From an uncultured Pseudomonadota bacterium (GTDB lineage: Bacteria; Pseudomonadota; Gammaproteobacteria; Burkholderiales; JALYOK01), in assembly GCA_902826775.1 (NCBI GenBank), contig CADEHE010000004.1:292927-356926 (forward strand): a stretch of 64,000 bases of DNA, in the 5' to 3' direction. Each line of letters starts with the position of its first letter. Position 1 is the stretch's first letter. Of the stretch, positions 45,421 through 54,756 are shown one piece after another. The notes beneath the pieces were generated by a model. It searched no databases, was not told the DNA's origin, and saw nothing but the letters and a program-made list of their open reading frames with translations. A program made the translations under genes and the position numbers.

Positions 45421-46917
45421 CTATTTGTCTACGCCCCCAAGCAGCATGTATTTGACTTCAAGGAATTCTTCGATGCCATATTTCGATCCTTCGCGTCCCA
45501 GCCCGGACTGTTTCATCCCGCCAAAGGGGGCGACTTCTGTCGATAAAATACCGCTGTTGATGCAGACCATGCCATATTCGAGCCCCTCGCCGACACGAAA
45601 AATACGTCCGACGTCGCGCGCGTAAAAGTATGAAGCAAGCCCGAATTCGGTATCGTTGGCCATCTTGATCGCCTCGGCTTCAGACTTAAATCGGAACAGC
45701 GGCGCAACCGGGCCAAAGGTTTCCTCTTTGGCAACTTTCATCGAACTGGTGACATTCGCTATGACGGTCGGCTCGTAGAACGTGCCGCCGAGCGCGTGGC
45801 GCTTTCCGCCCGCGATCACGCTGCCGCCCTTGGCCACGGCGTCGGCTACATGCTCCTCGACTTTTGCAAGCGCGGATGCGTCGATTAACGGGCCCTGAAC
45901 CACGCCCTGCTCCATCCCGTTGCCCACTTTCATGCCTTTGACTCGTTCTGCAAGTTTGCCGGCGAATGCATCGTAGACGCCATCCTGCACCAAAAAGCGA
46001 TTCGCACATACGCAGGTTTGACCGGTATTGCGGTACTTAGAGAGCAGTGCGCCCTCAACGGCGGCGTCGATGTCAGCATCGTCAAATACGATAAATGGCG
46101 CATTGCCGCCCAACTCCAACGAGACCTTCTTAATGGTGGCGGCGCACTGCTGCATGAGCGCGCGCCCGACTTCTGTGGAGCCGGTAAAAGTGAGCTTGCG
46201 CACCAATGGATTACTGGTCATTTCTGCGCCGATCGGGCCGGACGCACCGGTAAGAACGGAAAAGACGCCCTTGGGCACGCCGGCACGTTCGGCGAGAACC
46301 GCCATCGCTAGCGCCGAGAACGGTGTTTTGGTCGCTGGTTTCAACACCATCGCACAGCCCGCGGCGAGCGCCGGCCCAGCTTTGCGCGTAATCATCGCGT
46401 TGGGGAAATTCCACGGTGTAATCGCCACGCATACGCCCACCGGTTCTTTCGTCACCAAGATGCGCTTGTCCGCTTGATGCTGGGGCACGACATCGCCGTA
46501 AACGCGCTTACCCTCCTCGGCAAACCACTCCAAAAACGAGGCTCCGTACAGCACTTCGCCCTTGGATTCCGCGAGAGGTTTGCCCTGCTCGGCGGTCATG
46601 ATGACCGCCAAGTCGTCTTGATTGGCTAGCATCAGTTCAAACCATTTTCGCAGGATTGCCGCGCGTTCCTTGGCCGTCTTTGCGCGCCAGGAGGGCTGTG
46701 CAGCGTGGGCGGCTTCAATGGCGCGCCGCGTTTCCGCCGCGCCCATGTACGGCACGCTGCCGAGCAGCGCATTGTTCGCTGGATTGAGAACCTTGATGGA
46801 AGCCTTGCTATCGGCATCAACCCAAGTGCCATCCAAATAACACTGGTGGCGCAGCAGGGTTGGATCTTTTAGCTGTAGCAGCTGCGAACTCAGATTATTG
46901 CCGTCGACGGCGCCCAT
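45421..46917 (-). CDS. gabD: NAD(P)-dependent succinate-semialdehyde dehydrogenase
   Basis: A 498-residue aldehyde dehydrogenase starting at the ATG at 46917, which follows AAGGAGATA. Motifs: PWNFPNAMITRKAGPALAAG, FTGSTEVGRALMQQ, catalytic Glu in VSLELGGNAPFIVFDDADI, catalytic Cys in NTGQTCVCANRFLVQ and APFGGMKQSGLGREG near the end. The overall pattern is that of GabD-type succinate-semialdehyde dehydrogenase, which feeds succinate to the TCA cycle from GABA or 4-hydroxybutyrate. No GABA transaminase is adjacent. It lies between the OmpA-type lipoproteins and the POTRA proteins, with no obvious link to either. Confidence 0.9.
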   Translation of the reverse strand: MGAVDGNNLSSQLLQLKDPTLLRHQCYLDGTWVDADSKASIKVLNPANNALLGSVPYMGAAETRRAIEAAHAAQPSWRAKTAKERAAILRKWFELMLANQDDLAVIMTAEQGKPLAESKGEVLYGASFLEWFAEEGKRVYGDVVPQHQADKRILVTKEPVGVCVAITPWNFPNAMITRKAGPALAAGCAMVLKPATKTPFSALAMAVLAERAGVPKGVFSVLTGASGPIGAEMTSNPLVRKLTFTGSTEVGRALMQQCAATIKKVSLELGGNAPFIVFDDADIDAAVEGALLSKYRNTGQTCVCANRFLVQDGVYDAFAGKLAERVKGMKVGNGMEQGVVQGPLIDASALAKVEEHVADAVAKGGSVIAGGKRHALGGTFYEPTVIANVTSSMKVAKEETFGPVAPLFRFKSEAEAIKMANDTEFGLASYFYARDVGRIFRVGEGLEYGMVCINSGILSTEVAPFGGMKQSGLGREGSKYGIEEFLEVKYMLLGGVDK

Positions 46918-47098
46918 CGGTATCTCCTTCGTGTCGCGCAAGCTGCGCTGTACGAAGTATAGCGAGAACGCCAGCGGCTTGGCTGTTACCCGCGCGCCGG
47001 CATCGCTTCGCCTCAAGCGGTGCTGGCACTGTGCTGCTCAGTGCGTCTCGAGCACTGCCTCCAGGCGAAGTGGATGCGCTCCGAACGGTACTCGGTGA

Positions 47099-47124
47099 CA
47101 CCCCTCTCCGGGCGGAGAGGGGTG
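47099..47124. terminator. strong hairpin downstream of the first OmpA-type gene
   Basis: Perfect 11-bp arms CACCCCTCTCC (47099-47109) and GGAGAGGGGTG (47114-47124) with a 4-base loop, 25 bases past the stop of the leftward OmpA-type gene and upstream of the gabD start. There is no T run on the exit side, so termination is likely but not certain. It also resembles the pyrimidine/purine-rich dispersed hairpins seen at 54078-54100. Confidence 0.5.
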
Positions 47125-47148
47125 ATCGTGTGGTGTAAGTGCCGCCGC

Positions 47149-48174
47149 TTAACGCAAGTGCGCGAGCTTGTCTTTGTCGCCGAAGAAGGCAACATCCACG
47201 CGCCGATTGGGCGCCAAGCAGCTCTTGAGTTTTGCGGTTGGTTTGTTGCCTTTGCAGCTCGTTACCACCGGCTCGCTGTCAGACTTGCCGGCGGCGCTCA
47301 TCAGAGAGGGATCAACGCCGAGCTTGACTAGGTAATTGCGAACGGTCTGCGCGCGGCGCTCCGAGATCAGCTGCTTCCGATCAGTGCGTCCAATGCGATC
47401 AGCGTGTCCGGTAATGGCAACGCGGGTGAGTCCGCCCGGGCCCACGCTCTTAATGTGCGAGGCAAGCTCTTTGAGCTTTGCTTTGCCGGCGGGCAGCATG
47501 CTGGCTTCGTTGTATTTCGCAAACGGAAATAGAGCGTCAGCAGCTAAGCTGATTTGCTCCGTCGGCACAGGCGGCTTCGGCATAGGCTGCTCGACCACGG
47601 CAGGCGCGGCGGCAGCTGCGGCCGGGGCCGCTTGCGGCTGCGGGGTGGGCGCTGCAGCGGCAGGCGCCGGTGCTGAAACCGGTTCAGTGGCGGGTGGGAA
47701 CAGTTCCTCGCTCGGTTGCGCCGTCGCCTGTGGTGCGGCGGCAGCCACCGGCGCTGGGGCCGGGACTTCAGCCTTCTCGATCGGCTGTTCCGCCATTGGG
47801 GTCGTCTCCACCACGGGAGCCGCGGCTTGTGCGACGTTGCCGGCGCCACCGCAGCCGCTGTGTCCTTCGTCACCGGCAAAACCGGTGTTGACGCATTCAC
47901 CGAGGGCATTGCTGATCGGTCGCCCGGTCCCCGAAATCACATGGTGACCGTGGCTCATACCGTCGGCGGAAGCCCCGGCCGTAGCAGCCGCGACTTGAGC
48001 CGGCGCGGCAGCGGCGCTCTCTTCGACTTGCTTCTTTGCCGTTATCCGATCGCGCATCGCGACGATGCGTTCTTTGGCGCGCGACATGGTATTCGACATC
48101 CAGGCACAACCATTTAAACCAACCACCAGGCTCAATACCGCGCAGGCCAGCACCACTCTCTTTTGACTTTGCAT
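47149..48174 (-). CDS. OmpA-family lipoprotein (copy 1)
   Basis: A 341-residue protein starting at the ATG at 48174 with TTGGAG upstream. The lipobox LSLVVGLNGC predicts a lipid-anchored protein. A short motif HVISGTGRPISNALGECVNT lies at about residues 79-98, with a later Cys. A long Ala/Pro-rich linker (about 120-210) leads to an OmpA C-terminal peptidoglycan-binding domain (SLAADALFPFAKYNEASM, VAITGHADRIGRTDRKQLIS, RRAQTVRNYL, CLAPNRRVDVAF). The gene immediately upstream is a paralogue with the same layout. It should tether the outer membrane to peptidoglycan. Confidence 0.87.
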   Translation of the reverse strand: MQSQKRVVLACAVLSLVVGLNGCAWMSNTMSRAKERIVAMRDRITAKKQVEESAAAAPAQVAAATAGASADGMSHGHHVISGTGRPISNALGECVNTGFAGDEGHSGCGGAGNVAQAAAPVVETTPMAEQPIEKAEVPAPAPVAAAAPQATAQPSEELFPPATEPVSAPAPAAAAPTPQPQAAPAAAAAAPAVVEQPMPKPPVPTEQISLAADALFPFAKYNEASMLPAGKAKLKELASHIKSVGPGGLTRVAITGHADRIGRTDRKQLISERRAQTVRNYLVKLGVDPSLMSAAGKSDSEPVVTSCKGNKPTAKLKSCLAPNRRVDVAFFGDKDKLAHLR

Positions 48175-48250
48175 ACTCGACTCCAAGTTCTCGTTTCCTT
48201 TTAGTTACTAGCGCAATTGCTAAACGCGAGATTGTAGCCTGATCGTGCTA

Positions 48251-49072
48251 CTACTCTCGCCCGTACACCACTACGTCAACACGCCGATTCGGCGCCAAAC
48301 ATGCTTTCAATTTTGCGGTTGGCCTGTCGCCGCTGCAATTGACGATAGGCTCGCTTTCGCCCTTGGCGTAAGCCTGCAGCAGCGTGGCCGGCACGGCCTT
48401 GCTGGCGAGGTAGCGCTGTACTGTCTCGGCGCGGCGGCGCGACAAAATCTGATTGTCCGCATCCAATCCCAGCCGGTCGGCGTGGCCGGTAATGGTGATT
48501 TTCGAGATCGACGCCGCTCCAAGTTGGGAAATGCGCTGGGCAAGCTGATCGAGTTGCGTGCGCGCTGCCGGCAGCAAGTTGGCGGTATCGGATTTGCCAA
48601 ACTTGAACAGCGCCTCGGCCTGAAGCGATAGCTCCTCAAGCTTGGGCGCGGCCGTGACGACTTCACCGCGCGAGATTTCTAACTTCTTCACCGCTGGGGC
48701 CGGCTCTATGGCCGGCGCAACTGCTGGCTCGGCTGGCGGCTGGATAGCCGCTTCAGCGGTGCTCTGAGGGGGCGGCGCGGCCGCAGGTTCGGCGATGGTT
48801 GGGGCGGGCGCATTGGTTGTAGGGCCGGCAGCGGCATTAGTGGCGGCGCACCCCGCTGCGGTTCCTGAGCCTAGATTGATGCACTCTTGCGCGGCATCGT
48901 TGACGCGATCGCCGCTGCCATCGATAACGTGCTGTGCACCTTCCAGGACTGGTTCGGCGACCGCGTCAGAGTGGCCGTTCCCGGCGCCCTTGAGCGAGCT
49001 GCACGCGCAGAGTGCAGCGCTCACGCTCAGCCCGAGTGCAATGGCCCGAATATTCTTAATGTAAATTCGCAT
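48251..49072 (-). CDS. OmpA-family lipoprotein (copy 2)
   Basis: A 273-residue protein starting at the ATG at 49072. The lipobox is LSVSAALCAC. It has the conserved motif HVIDGSGDRVNDAAQECINL followed by another Cys, then a Pro/Ala-rich linker and an OmpA domain (LSLQAEALFKFGKSDTANLL, ITGHADRLGLDADNQILS, RRRAETVQRYL, CLAPNRRVDVVVYG). It is a shorter sister of the gene downstream (77 bases away). The shared Cys motif next to the lipid anchor suggests a common disulfide-bonded module beyond the OmpA domain. Confidence 0.87.
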   Translation of the reverse strand: MRIYIKNIRAIALGLSVSAALCACSSLKGAGNGHSDAVAEPVLEGAQHVIDGSGDRVNDAAQECINLGSGTAAGCAATNAAAGPTTNAPAPTIAEPAAAPPPQSTAEAAIQPPAEPAVAPAIEPAPAVKKLEISRGEVVTAAPKLEELSLQAEALFKFGKSDTANLLPAARTQLDQLAQRISQLGAASISKITITGHADRLGLDADNQILSRRRAETVQRYLASKAVPATLLQAYAKGESEPIVNCSGDRPTAKLKACLAPNRRVDVVVYGRE

Positions 49073-49306
49073 TGTTGTCGCGCAACACATTCATAAATAA
49101 ACACTAATTCAAGTTGCTCTTAATGTGACCAACTAGCCGATGAATTCTGGCAACGTTCTCTTCCTCTCAGAAACCGGTGCCCGTCCTAAACCATATCGGA
49201 ATTTTACCCATACCCCTACCTGATCTAGCCTTGTGGCCATAGCCGCCAGACCTCATGATCTTATACAGGATTTAGTATGAAACTAAAAGCAACTCGCGTC
49301 AAAACC

Positions 49307-51100
49307 TTACGGCAATAACTCTTCGAGTAGCCCACTTGCAACAACGTCGTCGTCCTCGGCCTGATCGTCGGTGCGAACGGAGCCATCGCGCGGCAAGCGG
49401 ACGCTATCCGGATAGGGAAAGACATCCTCTTGGACGCCTTCGGCGAGGCGCTTTTGCTGTCCAGTCCAGTATTCCGGCGTTGCCAAGTCTCCGTGTAACT
49501 GCATGAAAGTCTCGCGCGTGCGCGGCTGAGTAAAAAGAAAGGTCGCGAACTGCTCCGGAAACACATCCCCCGCAGAGACGTCGTACCAAGGTTCATGCGA
49601 CATCTCATCCTCCGGGTTGCGCGGCGGCGGGATGCGGCGGAAGCTGCACTCGCGCATATAAACGATCTCATCATAATCGTAGAACACCACCCGCCCATGG
49701 CGCGTCACGCCGAAATTCTTCGGCAGCAAATCGCCGGGAAAGATATTCGCGCCGGCCAAATCTTTGATGGCCTGGCCAAACTCACGCACGCCGTGCTGCA
49801 AACGCCGCTCGTCGGCGTGCTGTAGGTAAAGGTTGAGCGGCACCATGCGACGCTCGATGTAGACATGTTTGATGATCAACTCGTCGCCTTCGATCTCCAA
49901 ATTGGAAGCCGCGAGCGCCTGCAACTCCTGCAGCAGGGCGGGATCGAAGCGCTTGAGCGGAAACGCCACATTCGAATACTCGAGCGTGTCGGCGAGGCGT
50001 CCAACGCGATCGTGGTACTTCACCAACAAATACTTCTCCTTCACCGTCTTCTTGTCGGTGTCCTTAGGCGGGGCGAAGTGGTCGCGGATCATCTTGAACA
50101 CGTACGGAAACGAGGGTAGCGTGAACACCGCCATCACCATACCTTTGATGCCGGGCGCCACCACGAAATTGTCGGACGAGTGCTTCAGGTGGTGGTGCAG
50201 ATCACGGTAGAACAAAGTCTTGCCATGTTTCTGTAAGCCGAGCATGGTGTAGAGCTCATGCACCGGTTTATCCGGAAGCAACGAACGCAAGAACGCCACG
50301 TAGGCTGACGGCACTTCCATGTCGACCATAAAATAGGCGCGCGCGAAACTGAACAACACCGCCAGATGCGCCGGATCGAGCAACAACGCATCGGCATAGA
50401 CTTCGCCCTGTGCATTTTGCAGCAGTGCCACCACGAACGGAAACTCGCGGCTGCCGTTGATGGCGCGGCCCACCACGTAAGCACCCTTATTGCGATAGAA
50501 CAGAGAGTTCAATACCTGAATTTGAAAGTTGGGCTGCGGATGCCAGCTTTTGGGAAAATTGTGGCTCAGCGCGGCAAGCAAGTTGCGCACGTCGCGACGC
50601 AGATTTTCGAAACCGTTCAATAGCCTAAAAGCGGTGACGATATCCAACAGCGTGCGCCGCATACCGCGCGCGCTCGGGTAGTAGCAGCAGTAGGTCGGCC
50701 GCTCGCCCTCGAGATGTTCGGTGGAAACGGCCGGCCGCCAAAAAATATACTGATTGTGGTAGTAGCGTCGATGCAGCACGCTGCAAGCCACGGAATTGTA
50801 GAACGTCTCCGCCAGCTCCGGCTGCAAGTGCCCGTGCAGCAGGCCAATGTAGGCGATCTTAATGCGCGGCCACAGCGTTTCGTCCTGCTCGGCTTGCGGA
50901 AACGCCTGCCGCACCGCGTGCACCGCCTCCTCTACCCGCTTGTCGTACATCGAAATGCGCGCTACCGCCGCCTCGCGGCCCGCCTTCCACAAGCCGCGCT
51001 CGAAGCGCTGTTTCGCCGCCGCGCTTACCTCGCGGAACAAGCGGTAGTGCTTATTGAAGCCGGCAAGAATGGTTTGCGCGATGGCGCCTTCGATCGACAT
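49307..51100 (-). CDS. aceK: isocitrate dehydrogenase kinase/phosphatase
   Basis: A 597-residue AceK protein, which phosphorylates and dephosphorylates isocitrate dehydrogenase to divide carbon between the TCA cycle and the glyoxylate shunt. Signatures: VAPGIKGMVMAVFTLPSFPY (ATP-binding region), FKMIRDHFAPPKD, LLVKYHDRVGRLADTLEYSN, FPGDLLPKNFGVTRHGRVVF and the metal-binding YDYDEI. The length matches the family (about 580-610). The start has AGGAT upstream. The usual neighbours aceA and aceB are absent, as is common in betaproteobacteria. Confidence 0.96.
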   Translation of the reverse strand: MSIEGAIAQTILAGFNKHYRLFREVSAAAKQRFERGLWKAGREAAVARISMYDKRVEEAVHAVRQAFPQAEQDETLWPRIKIAYIGLLHGHLQPELAETFYNSVACSVLHRRYYHNQYIFWRPAVSTEHLEGERPTYCCYYPSARGMRRTLLDIVTAFRLLNGFENLRRDVRNLLAALSHNFPKSWHPQPNFQIQVLNSLFYRNKGAYVVGRAINGSREFPFVVALLQNAQGEVYADALLLDPAHLAVLFSFARAYFMVDMEVPSAYVAFLRSLLPDKPVHELYTMLGLQKHGKTLFYRDLHHHLKHSSDNFVVAPGIKGMVMAVFTLPSFPYVFKMIRDHFAPPKDTDKKTVKEKYLLVKYHDRVGRLADTLEYSNVAFPLKRFDPALLQELQALAASNLEIEGDELIIKHVYIERRMVPLNLYLQHADERRLQHGVREFGQAIKDLAGANIFPGDLLPKNFGVTRHGRVVFYDYDEIVYMRECSFRRIPPPRNPEDEMSHEPWYDVSAGDVFPEQFATFLFTQPRTRETFMQLHGDLATPEYWTGQQKRLAEGVQEDVFPYPDSVRLPRDGSVRTDDQAEDDDVVASGLLEELLP

Positions 51101-51376
51101 GCTTTGATCCTATCATCTCCCGCCCGATCGGGGCGCGCGACCATCTTTGTCAATCATCGCACGCGGTGTTGCGCTTAAGTCTCCGCCCAAGGCCCGGCGC
51201 ACTTCGCTGCGCCCGCTTGATCGCCGAGCGGACGCCAACTTGTCTGCTCGTGCCCGCCGGAGTGCAAGCTCTACATGGCCACGCTAGCCGTAAGGCTGAC
51301 TGTAAATGGATCGCCTTTGCCGGTGCCCCGCTTCTGGTTAAACTGATCAGGGAGTTAAGTGGAATGAGGAGTTGAA

Positions 51377-51778
51377 ATGACGATTACCGGCGGTTGTCAT
51401 TGTGGTGCCGTGCGCTACGAAGCGAAAGGCGATGCGCTCACTCACGCGCTGTGCCATTGCACGGATTGCCGGCGTCACGCCGGCGCACCGATGGTCGGCT
51501 GGACCATGTACAAAGAAGGTGCGGTTACCGTCACGAAAGGCAAACCGAAGATCTATCATTCATCGGAACACGGCCGGCGGCATTTCTGTGCCGATTGCGG
51601 AACGGGCCTGTTCTACACCAATGCCGAGATGTTGCCGGGCATCATAGATATCCAGAGCGCGACCTATGATGACCCCGACGCCGTTCCGCCGCGCGCGCAT
51701 ATACAGATCGCGGAACGTATCCGTTGGATGGCGCTCGCGCATGAGTTGCCTGCGTATGAGCGTTACCCGCCGCAGTGA
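51377..51778 (+). CDS. GFA-family zinc protein (glutathione-dependent formaldehyde-activating-like)
   Basis: A 133-residue protein with GAGGAG upstream. Zinc-binding cysteines appear in ITGGCHCGAVRYEAKG, LCHCTDCRRHAGAPM and HFCADCGTGLFY, the complete GFA/CENP-V set. Members bind zinc and often a glutathione adduct, although most have no proven reaction. It is a single gene between aceK (divergent) and a histone-deacetylase-family gene (convergent), with no clear pathway context. Confidence 0.9.
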   Translation: MTITGGCHCGAVRYEAKGDALTHALCHCTDCRRHAGAPMVGWTMYKEGAVTVTKGKPKIYHSSEHGRRHFCADCGTGLFYTNAEMLPGIIDIQSATYDDPDAVPPRAHIQIAERIRWMALAHELPAYERYPPQ

Positions 51779-51829
51779 CGCTCTGGTGGGTCACAATGTA
51801 TGCGGCTTCCGTCACTCACATCCATCGCC

Positions 51830-52765
51830 CTACACAAGCCGCCCCAACACCGCGCACCACGCCCGCGCGAGATTGCTCAACTCATAACCGCCACCGCCGA
51901 AGGCCATGAGGCGCCCTTGCGCGTGCTGGGTGCTCAACACGACCAAGCGCTGCGCGGCGTGCGCGTGCGCCGCTGCTGACAAGCGCAACTCGCCGAGCGG
52001 ATCGCCGGCGAGGCCGTCGGCGCCGCATTGCAGGATGTAAAACTCGGCTCGCTGCCGCTGCAAAAGTTCCTCCGCGACTTGCCAAGTGCGCATGAAGGCT
52101 GCGTCACCCGCGCCCGAGGCCAGCGGCAAGTTGAGTTTTGTCCCGGCTGCGGCGCCGCGTCCGGTCTCATGCATGTGGCCCGTACCGGGATAAAGCGTGT
52201 TGCCGTCTTGATGGATGTCGACCACGACCAAGTCAGGGTCACTCTCGAATTCGTAGAACACGCCGTCGCCGTGATGCACATCGATATCCACGTAGGCGAT
52301 GCGGCAGATACCGTGCTCGCAGCGCAGGGTTTCGATCAATACGCCAAGATCGTTGAACACGCAGAACCCTGCCGCGCGGTGACGGCGCGCGTGATGCAGG
52401 CCGCCGATCGGCTGGAACGAGCGTAGCGCTTCTCCGTACATGATGCGCGCGGCGCCGTCCAAGGCGGAGCCCACTACTGCGGCGGCGGTTTCGTACATGC
52501 CGACGATCGCCGGTGTATCGCCGTAGTCGAGAAAACCGCTGCCGGTTTCGGAGAGCGTGATCACGCGGTCGACATGCGCGGCGGTGTGGAAGCGCTCGAT
52601 CGCCCTGCGCTCGGCCGGCACCGGCTCGCAGATGCTCGCGCGCGCATCCAGACCCAAGCGTTGCGCCTCGCGCCAGAACGCGCCCTGGCGATCGATCGAC
52701 AGTGGATGGCCGTCGGGGAAGCCGTAGTTGCCCAGCACGGTGTCGACGTAGAGCAATGGTTTCAT
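51830..52765 (-). CDS. histone deacetylase family protein
   Basis: A 311-residue arginase-deacetylase-fold enzyme. Zinc ligands and catalytic residues sit in RHHRAAGFCVFND-like sequence (GGLHHARRHRAAGFCVFNDL), VDIDVHHGDGVFYEFESDPD, DIHQDGNTLYPGTG and LQCGADGLAGDPLGELRLS. Bacterial members deacetylate acetyl-lysine or acetylpolyamines. The sequence is complete, with all expected Asp and His residues. The upstream gene on the opposite strand encodes an enolase-superfamily protein. The exact substrate cannot be read by eye. Confidence 0.9.
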   Translation of the reverse strand: MKPLLYVDTVLGNYGFPDGHPLSIDRQGAFWREAQRLGLDARASICEPVPAERRAIERFHTAAHVDRVITLSETGSGFLDYGDTPAIVGMYETAAAVVGSALDGAARIMYGEALRSFQPIGGLHHARRHRAAGFCVFNDLGVLIETLRCEHGICRIAYVDIDVHHGDGVFYEFESDPDLVVVDIHQDGNTLYPGTGHMHETGRGAAAGTKLNLPLASGAGDAAFMRTWQVAEELLQRQRAEFYILQCGADGLAGDPLGELRLSAAAHAHAAQRLVVLSTQHAQGRLMAFGGGGYELSNLARAWCAVLGRLV

Positions 52766-52848
52766 GACAGGAGCGCTTTACGTTACTTGCGTATCATATC
52801 GGCTCTCGGCGCATCGTACGCGCGGCACTTCCCTTGCATTCGACCACT

Positions 52849-54000
52849 ATGAAAATCACCGATATCAAGACTTACCCGCTGAGCACCAAACTCGAACAAC
52901 CTTTCGCCTTCTCTCAGGGCTGGGTCTACAACCGCTCGGCGGTGATCGTGGAGATCTCGACCGACGCCGGCATCACCGGCTGGGGCGAAGCGTTCTGCCA
53001 AGGCTTACAGCCGCCGCAAATCGCCGCCGCAGCGATCGAGTCGGCCTTGAAGCCGCTCATCATCGGCGCCAACCCGCTCGACACCGAAGTGCTGTGGCAC
53101 AAGATGTATCACCAAACGCGCGACTATGGCGGCAAGGGCGCGGTCATGAGCGCGATCAGCGGCGTCGATATCGCGCTGTGGGACATCGCCGGCAAACATT
53201 TCGGCGTGCCCATCGCGCAGTTGCTCGGCGGCATGACGCGCACGCGCGTGCAGGCGTACGCGACCGGTTTTTACCGCATCAAGGGTCAAGGCGAAGCGCC
53301 GCGGCTCGCCGAAGAGGCGCAAGCACATTTCGGGCGCGGCTTTCGCGCGATGAAAGTGAAGCTCGGCTTCGGTGTCGAGGACGATATCGTGGTGATGAAG
53401 GCGGTGCGCGACGCGCTCGCCGGTAAAGCTGCAACGCTCATGATCGACACCAATCACGCTTACGGCGTGGCGGAGGCGATCCAGCTCGGCAAAGGGATCG
53501 AACAGCTCGGCGTGCGCCTGCGTTGGTACGAAGAGCCGGTGGCGCAAGAGCACATCACGGGTTATCGCGAAGTGCGCAAAGCGCTGGCCACGCCGATCGC
53601 CGGCGGCGAGAACGAATACTCGCTATTCGGCTACCGCGATTTTCTCTCGCAAGAAGCCACCGACATTGCGCAGCCGGACATCGGCCACTGCGGCGGTTTC
53701 ACCGCGTGCAAGCACATCATCGCGCTCGCGCACGCGTACGGCGTCCAAGTCAATCCGCATGTGTGGGGCTCGGCGGTGCAACAGGCAGCTTCGCTCCAAC
53801 TCATCGCCGCGATTCCGGTCACGCATCATTCGCTGTTCGCGAGTGAGCCGGTTCTGGAGTTCGATCAATCCTCGCATCCCTTCCGCACGGATTTAACCGA
53901 CCTCGGACTCACGCACCAGGATGGTTGGGTGAGCATTCCGCAAAAGCCCGGCTTGGGTATCGAACTGGATCGGAAGGTATTGGAGAAATACCGCGTTTAG
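52849..54000 (+). CDS. mandelate racemase/muconate lactonising enzyme family protein
   Basis: A 383-residue enolase-superfamily enzyme starting at the ATG at 52849. The N-terminal capping domain begins KITDIKTYPLSTKLEQPFAF. The barrel domain shows the KxK motif in FRAMKVKLGFG, metal ligands in MIDTNHAY, RWYEEPVAQEH and AGGENEYS, and a late catalytic-type His in VNPHVWGSAV. Such enzymes abstract a proton next to a carboxylate in sugar-acid dehydration, racemisation or lactone chemistry. A sugar acid dehydratase is plausible. No transporter is next to it. Confidence 0.9.
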   Translation: MKITDIKTYPLSTKLEQPFAFSQGWVYNRSAVIVEISTDAGITGWGEAFCQGLQPPQIAAAAIESALKPLIIGANPLDTEVLWHKMYHQTRDYGGKGAVMSAISGVDIALWDIAGKHFGVPIAQLLGGMTRTRVQAYATGFYRIKGQGEAPRLAEEAQAHFGRGFRAMKVKLGFGVEDDIVVMKAVRDALAGKAATLMIDTNHAYGVAEAIQLGKGIEQLGVRLRWYEEPVAQEHITGYREVRKALATPIAGGENEYSLFGYRDFLSQEATDIAQPDIGHCGGFTACKHIIALAHAYGVQVNPHVWGSAVQQAASLQLIAAIPVTHHSLFASEPVLEFDQSSHPFRTDLTDLGLTHQDGWVSIPQKPGLGIELDRKVLEKYRV

Positions 54001-54077
54001 ATAAGTACTATCAAAAGTATAGGCTTGTAATTCAGATTAGGACTGGACAATATAGACATACTCTGACACGTAATACT

Positions 54078-54100
54078 CCTTCCCCCTCGACGGGGGAAGG
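54078..54100. repeat. dispersed pyrimidine/purine hairpin
   Basis: Arms CCTTCCCCC (54078-54086) and GGGGGAAGG (54092-54100) with a 5-base loop, followed by TTAGGATGGGGGTGAG. It lies between the convergent enolase-superfamily and HbpS-like genes and may act as a two-way transcription barrier. Related degenerate stretches appear near 3598-3630, 9850-9895, 10970-11000 and 58040-58075. Confidence 0.55.
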
Positions 54101-54146
54101 TTAGGATGGGGGTGAGCCCTCTACATTCAAGTTTGCCGGGCTACAA

Positions 54147-54629
54147 CTACTTCAGCACGTCCTTCACTGCGTCGAGCGCCACTTGCGCGCACTCTTCGTC
54201 CTGATCGCCGGTCGCCCCACTGACACCGATACCGCCAATGTGCGCGCCGCCCGCCATGATCGGCAGACCGCCCGGGAAGGTAGCGGTGTTGGGTGTAAAC
54301 TCCAACCCCGGCGCCATGGTTTTCGCGATCTCGCCGAACTTGCGGCTGGAAACAGGCACACCCGCGGACGTGTTCGCCTTCATTTGCGACACCACAACGC
54401 TGATCAGGAACGAATCGTCCATGCGCGTGTATTGCTTCAACACGCCACCGGAGTCGACTATCGCAATAATGATTTTCCAGCCTTTGCTGCGCGCGTGATT
54501 TTCACATGCATCGGCCATCTTCTTGGCCGTTGCTTGCGTCAAGATTGGGCGTGATTCTTGTGCCAGACTCATTTGCGTCGTTGCCAACATTGCGGCAGCG
54601 CATGCGATTTTCGTTAGCTTGCGGATCAT
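54147..54629 (-). CDS. secreted HbpS/GlcG-like haem-binding family protein (third copy)
   Basis: A 160-residue protein starting at the ATG at 54629, which has AGGAGG upstream. The signal peptide (KIACAAAMLATTQMSLA) ends before QESRP. The DUF336 domain shows IIIAIVDSGGVLKQYTRMDD, TFPGGLPIMAGGAHIGGIGV and a terminal SGATGDQDEECAQVALDAVK. It is more distant from the two copies at 3682-5172 than those are from each other. An isolated gene upstream of nothing obvious; the ligand is unknown. Confidence 0.87.
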   Translation of the reverse strand: MIRKLTKIACAAAMLATTQMSLAQESRPILTQATAKKMADACENHARSKGWKIIIAIVDSGGVLKQYTRMDDSFLISVVVSQMKANTSAGVPVSSRKFGEIAKTMAPGLEFTPNTATFPGGLPIMAGGAHIGGIGVSGATGDQDEECAQVALDAVKDVLK

Positions 54630-54756
54630 TATTCCTCCTGTTGAGTGATTTGCGGTGCTTGCTTCGCCTGCGTCCGTTGCCAAGATAACGCAGGTCCGGT
54701 GCATGATACCCCGATTACACTGCCCGTTGCGCGATGCCCTGCTTGCCCATGCAATG

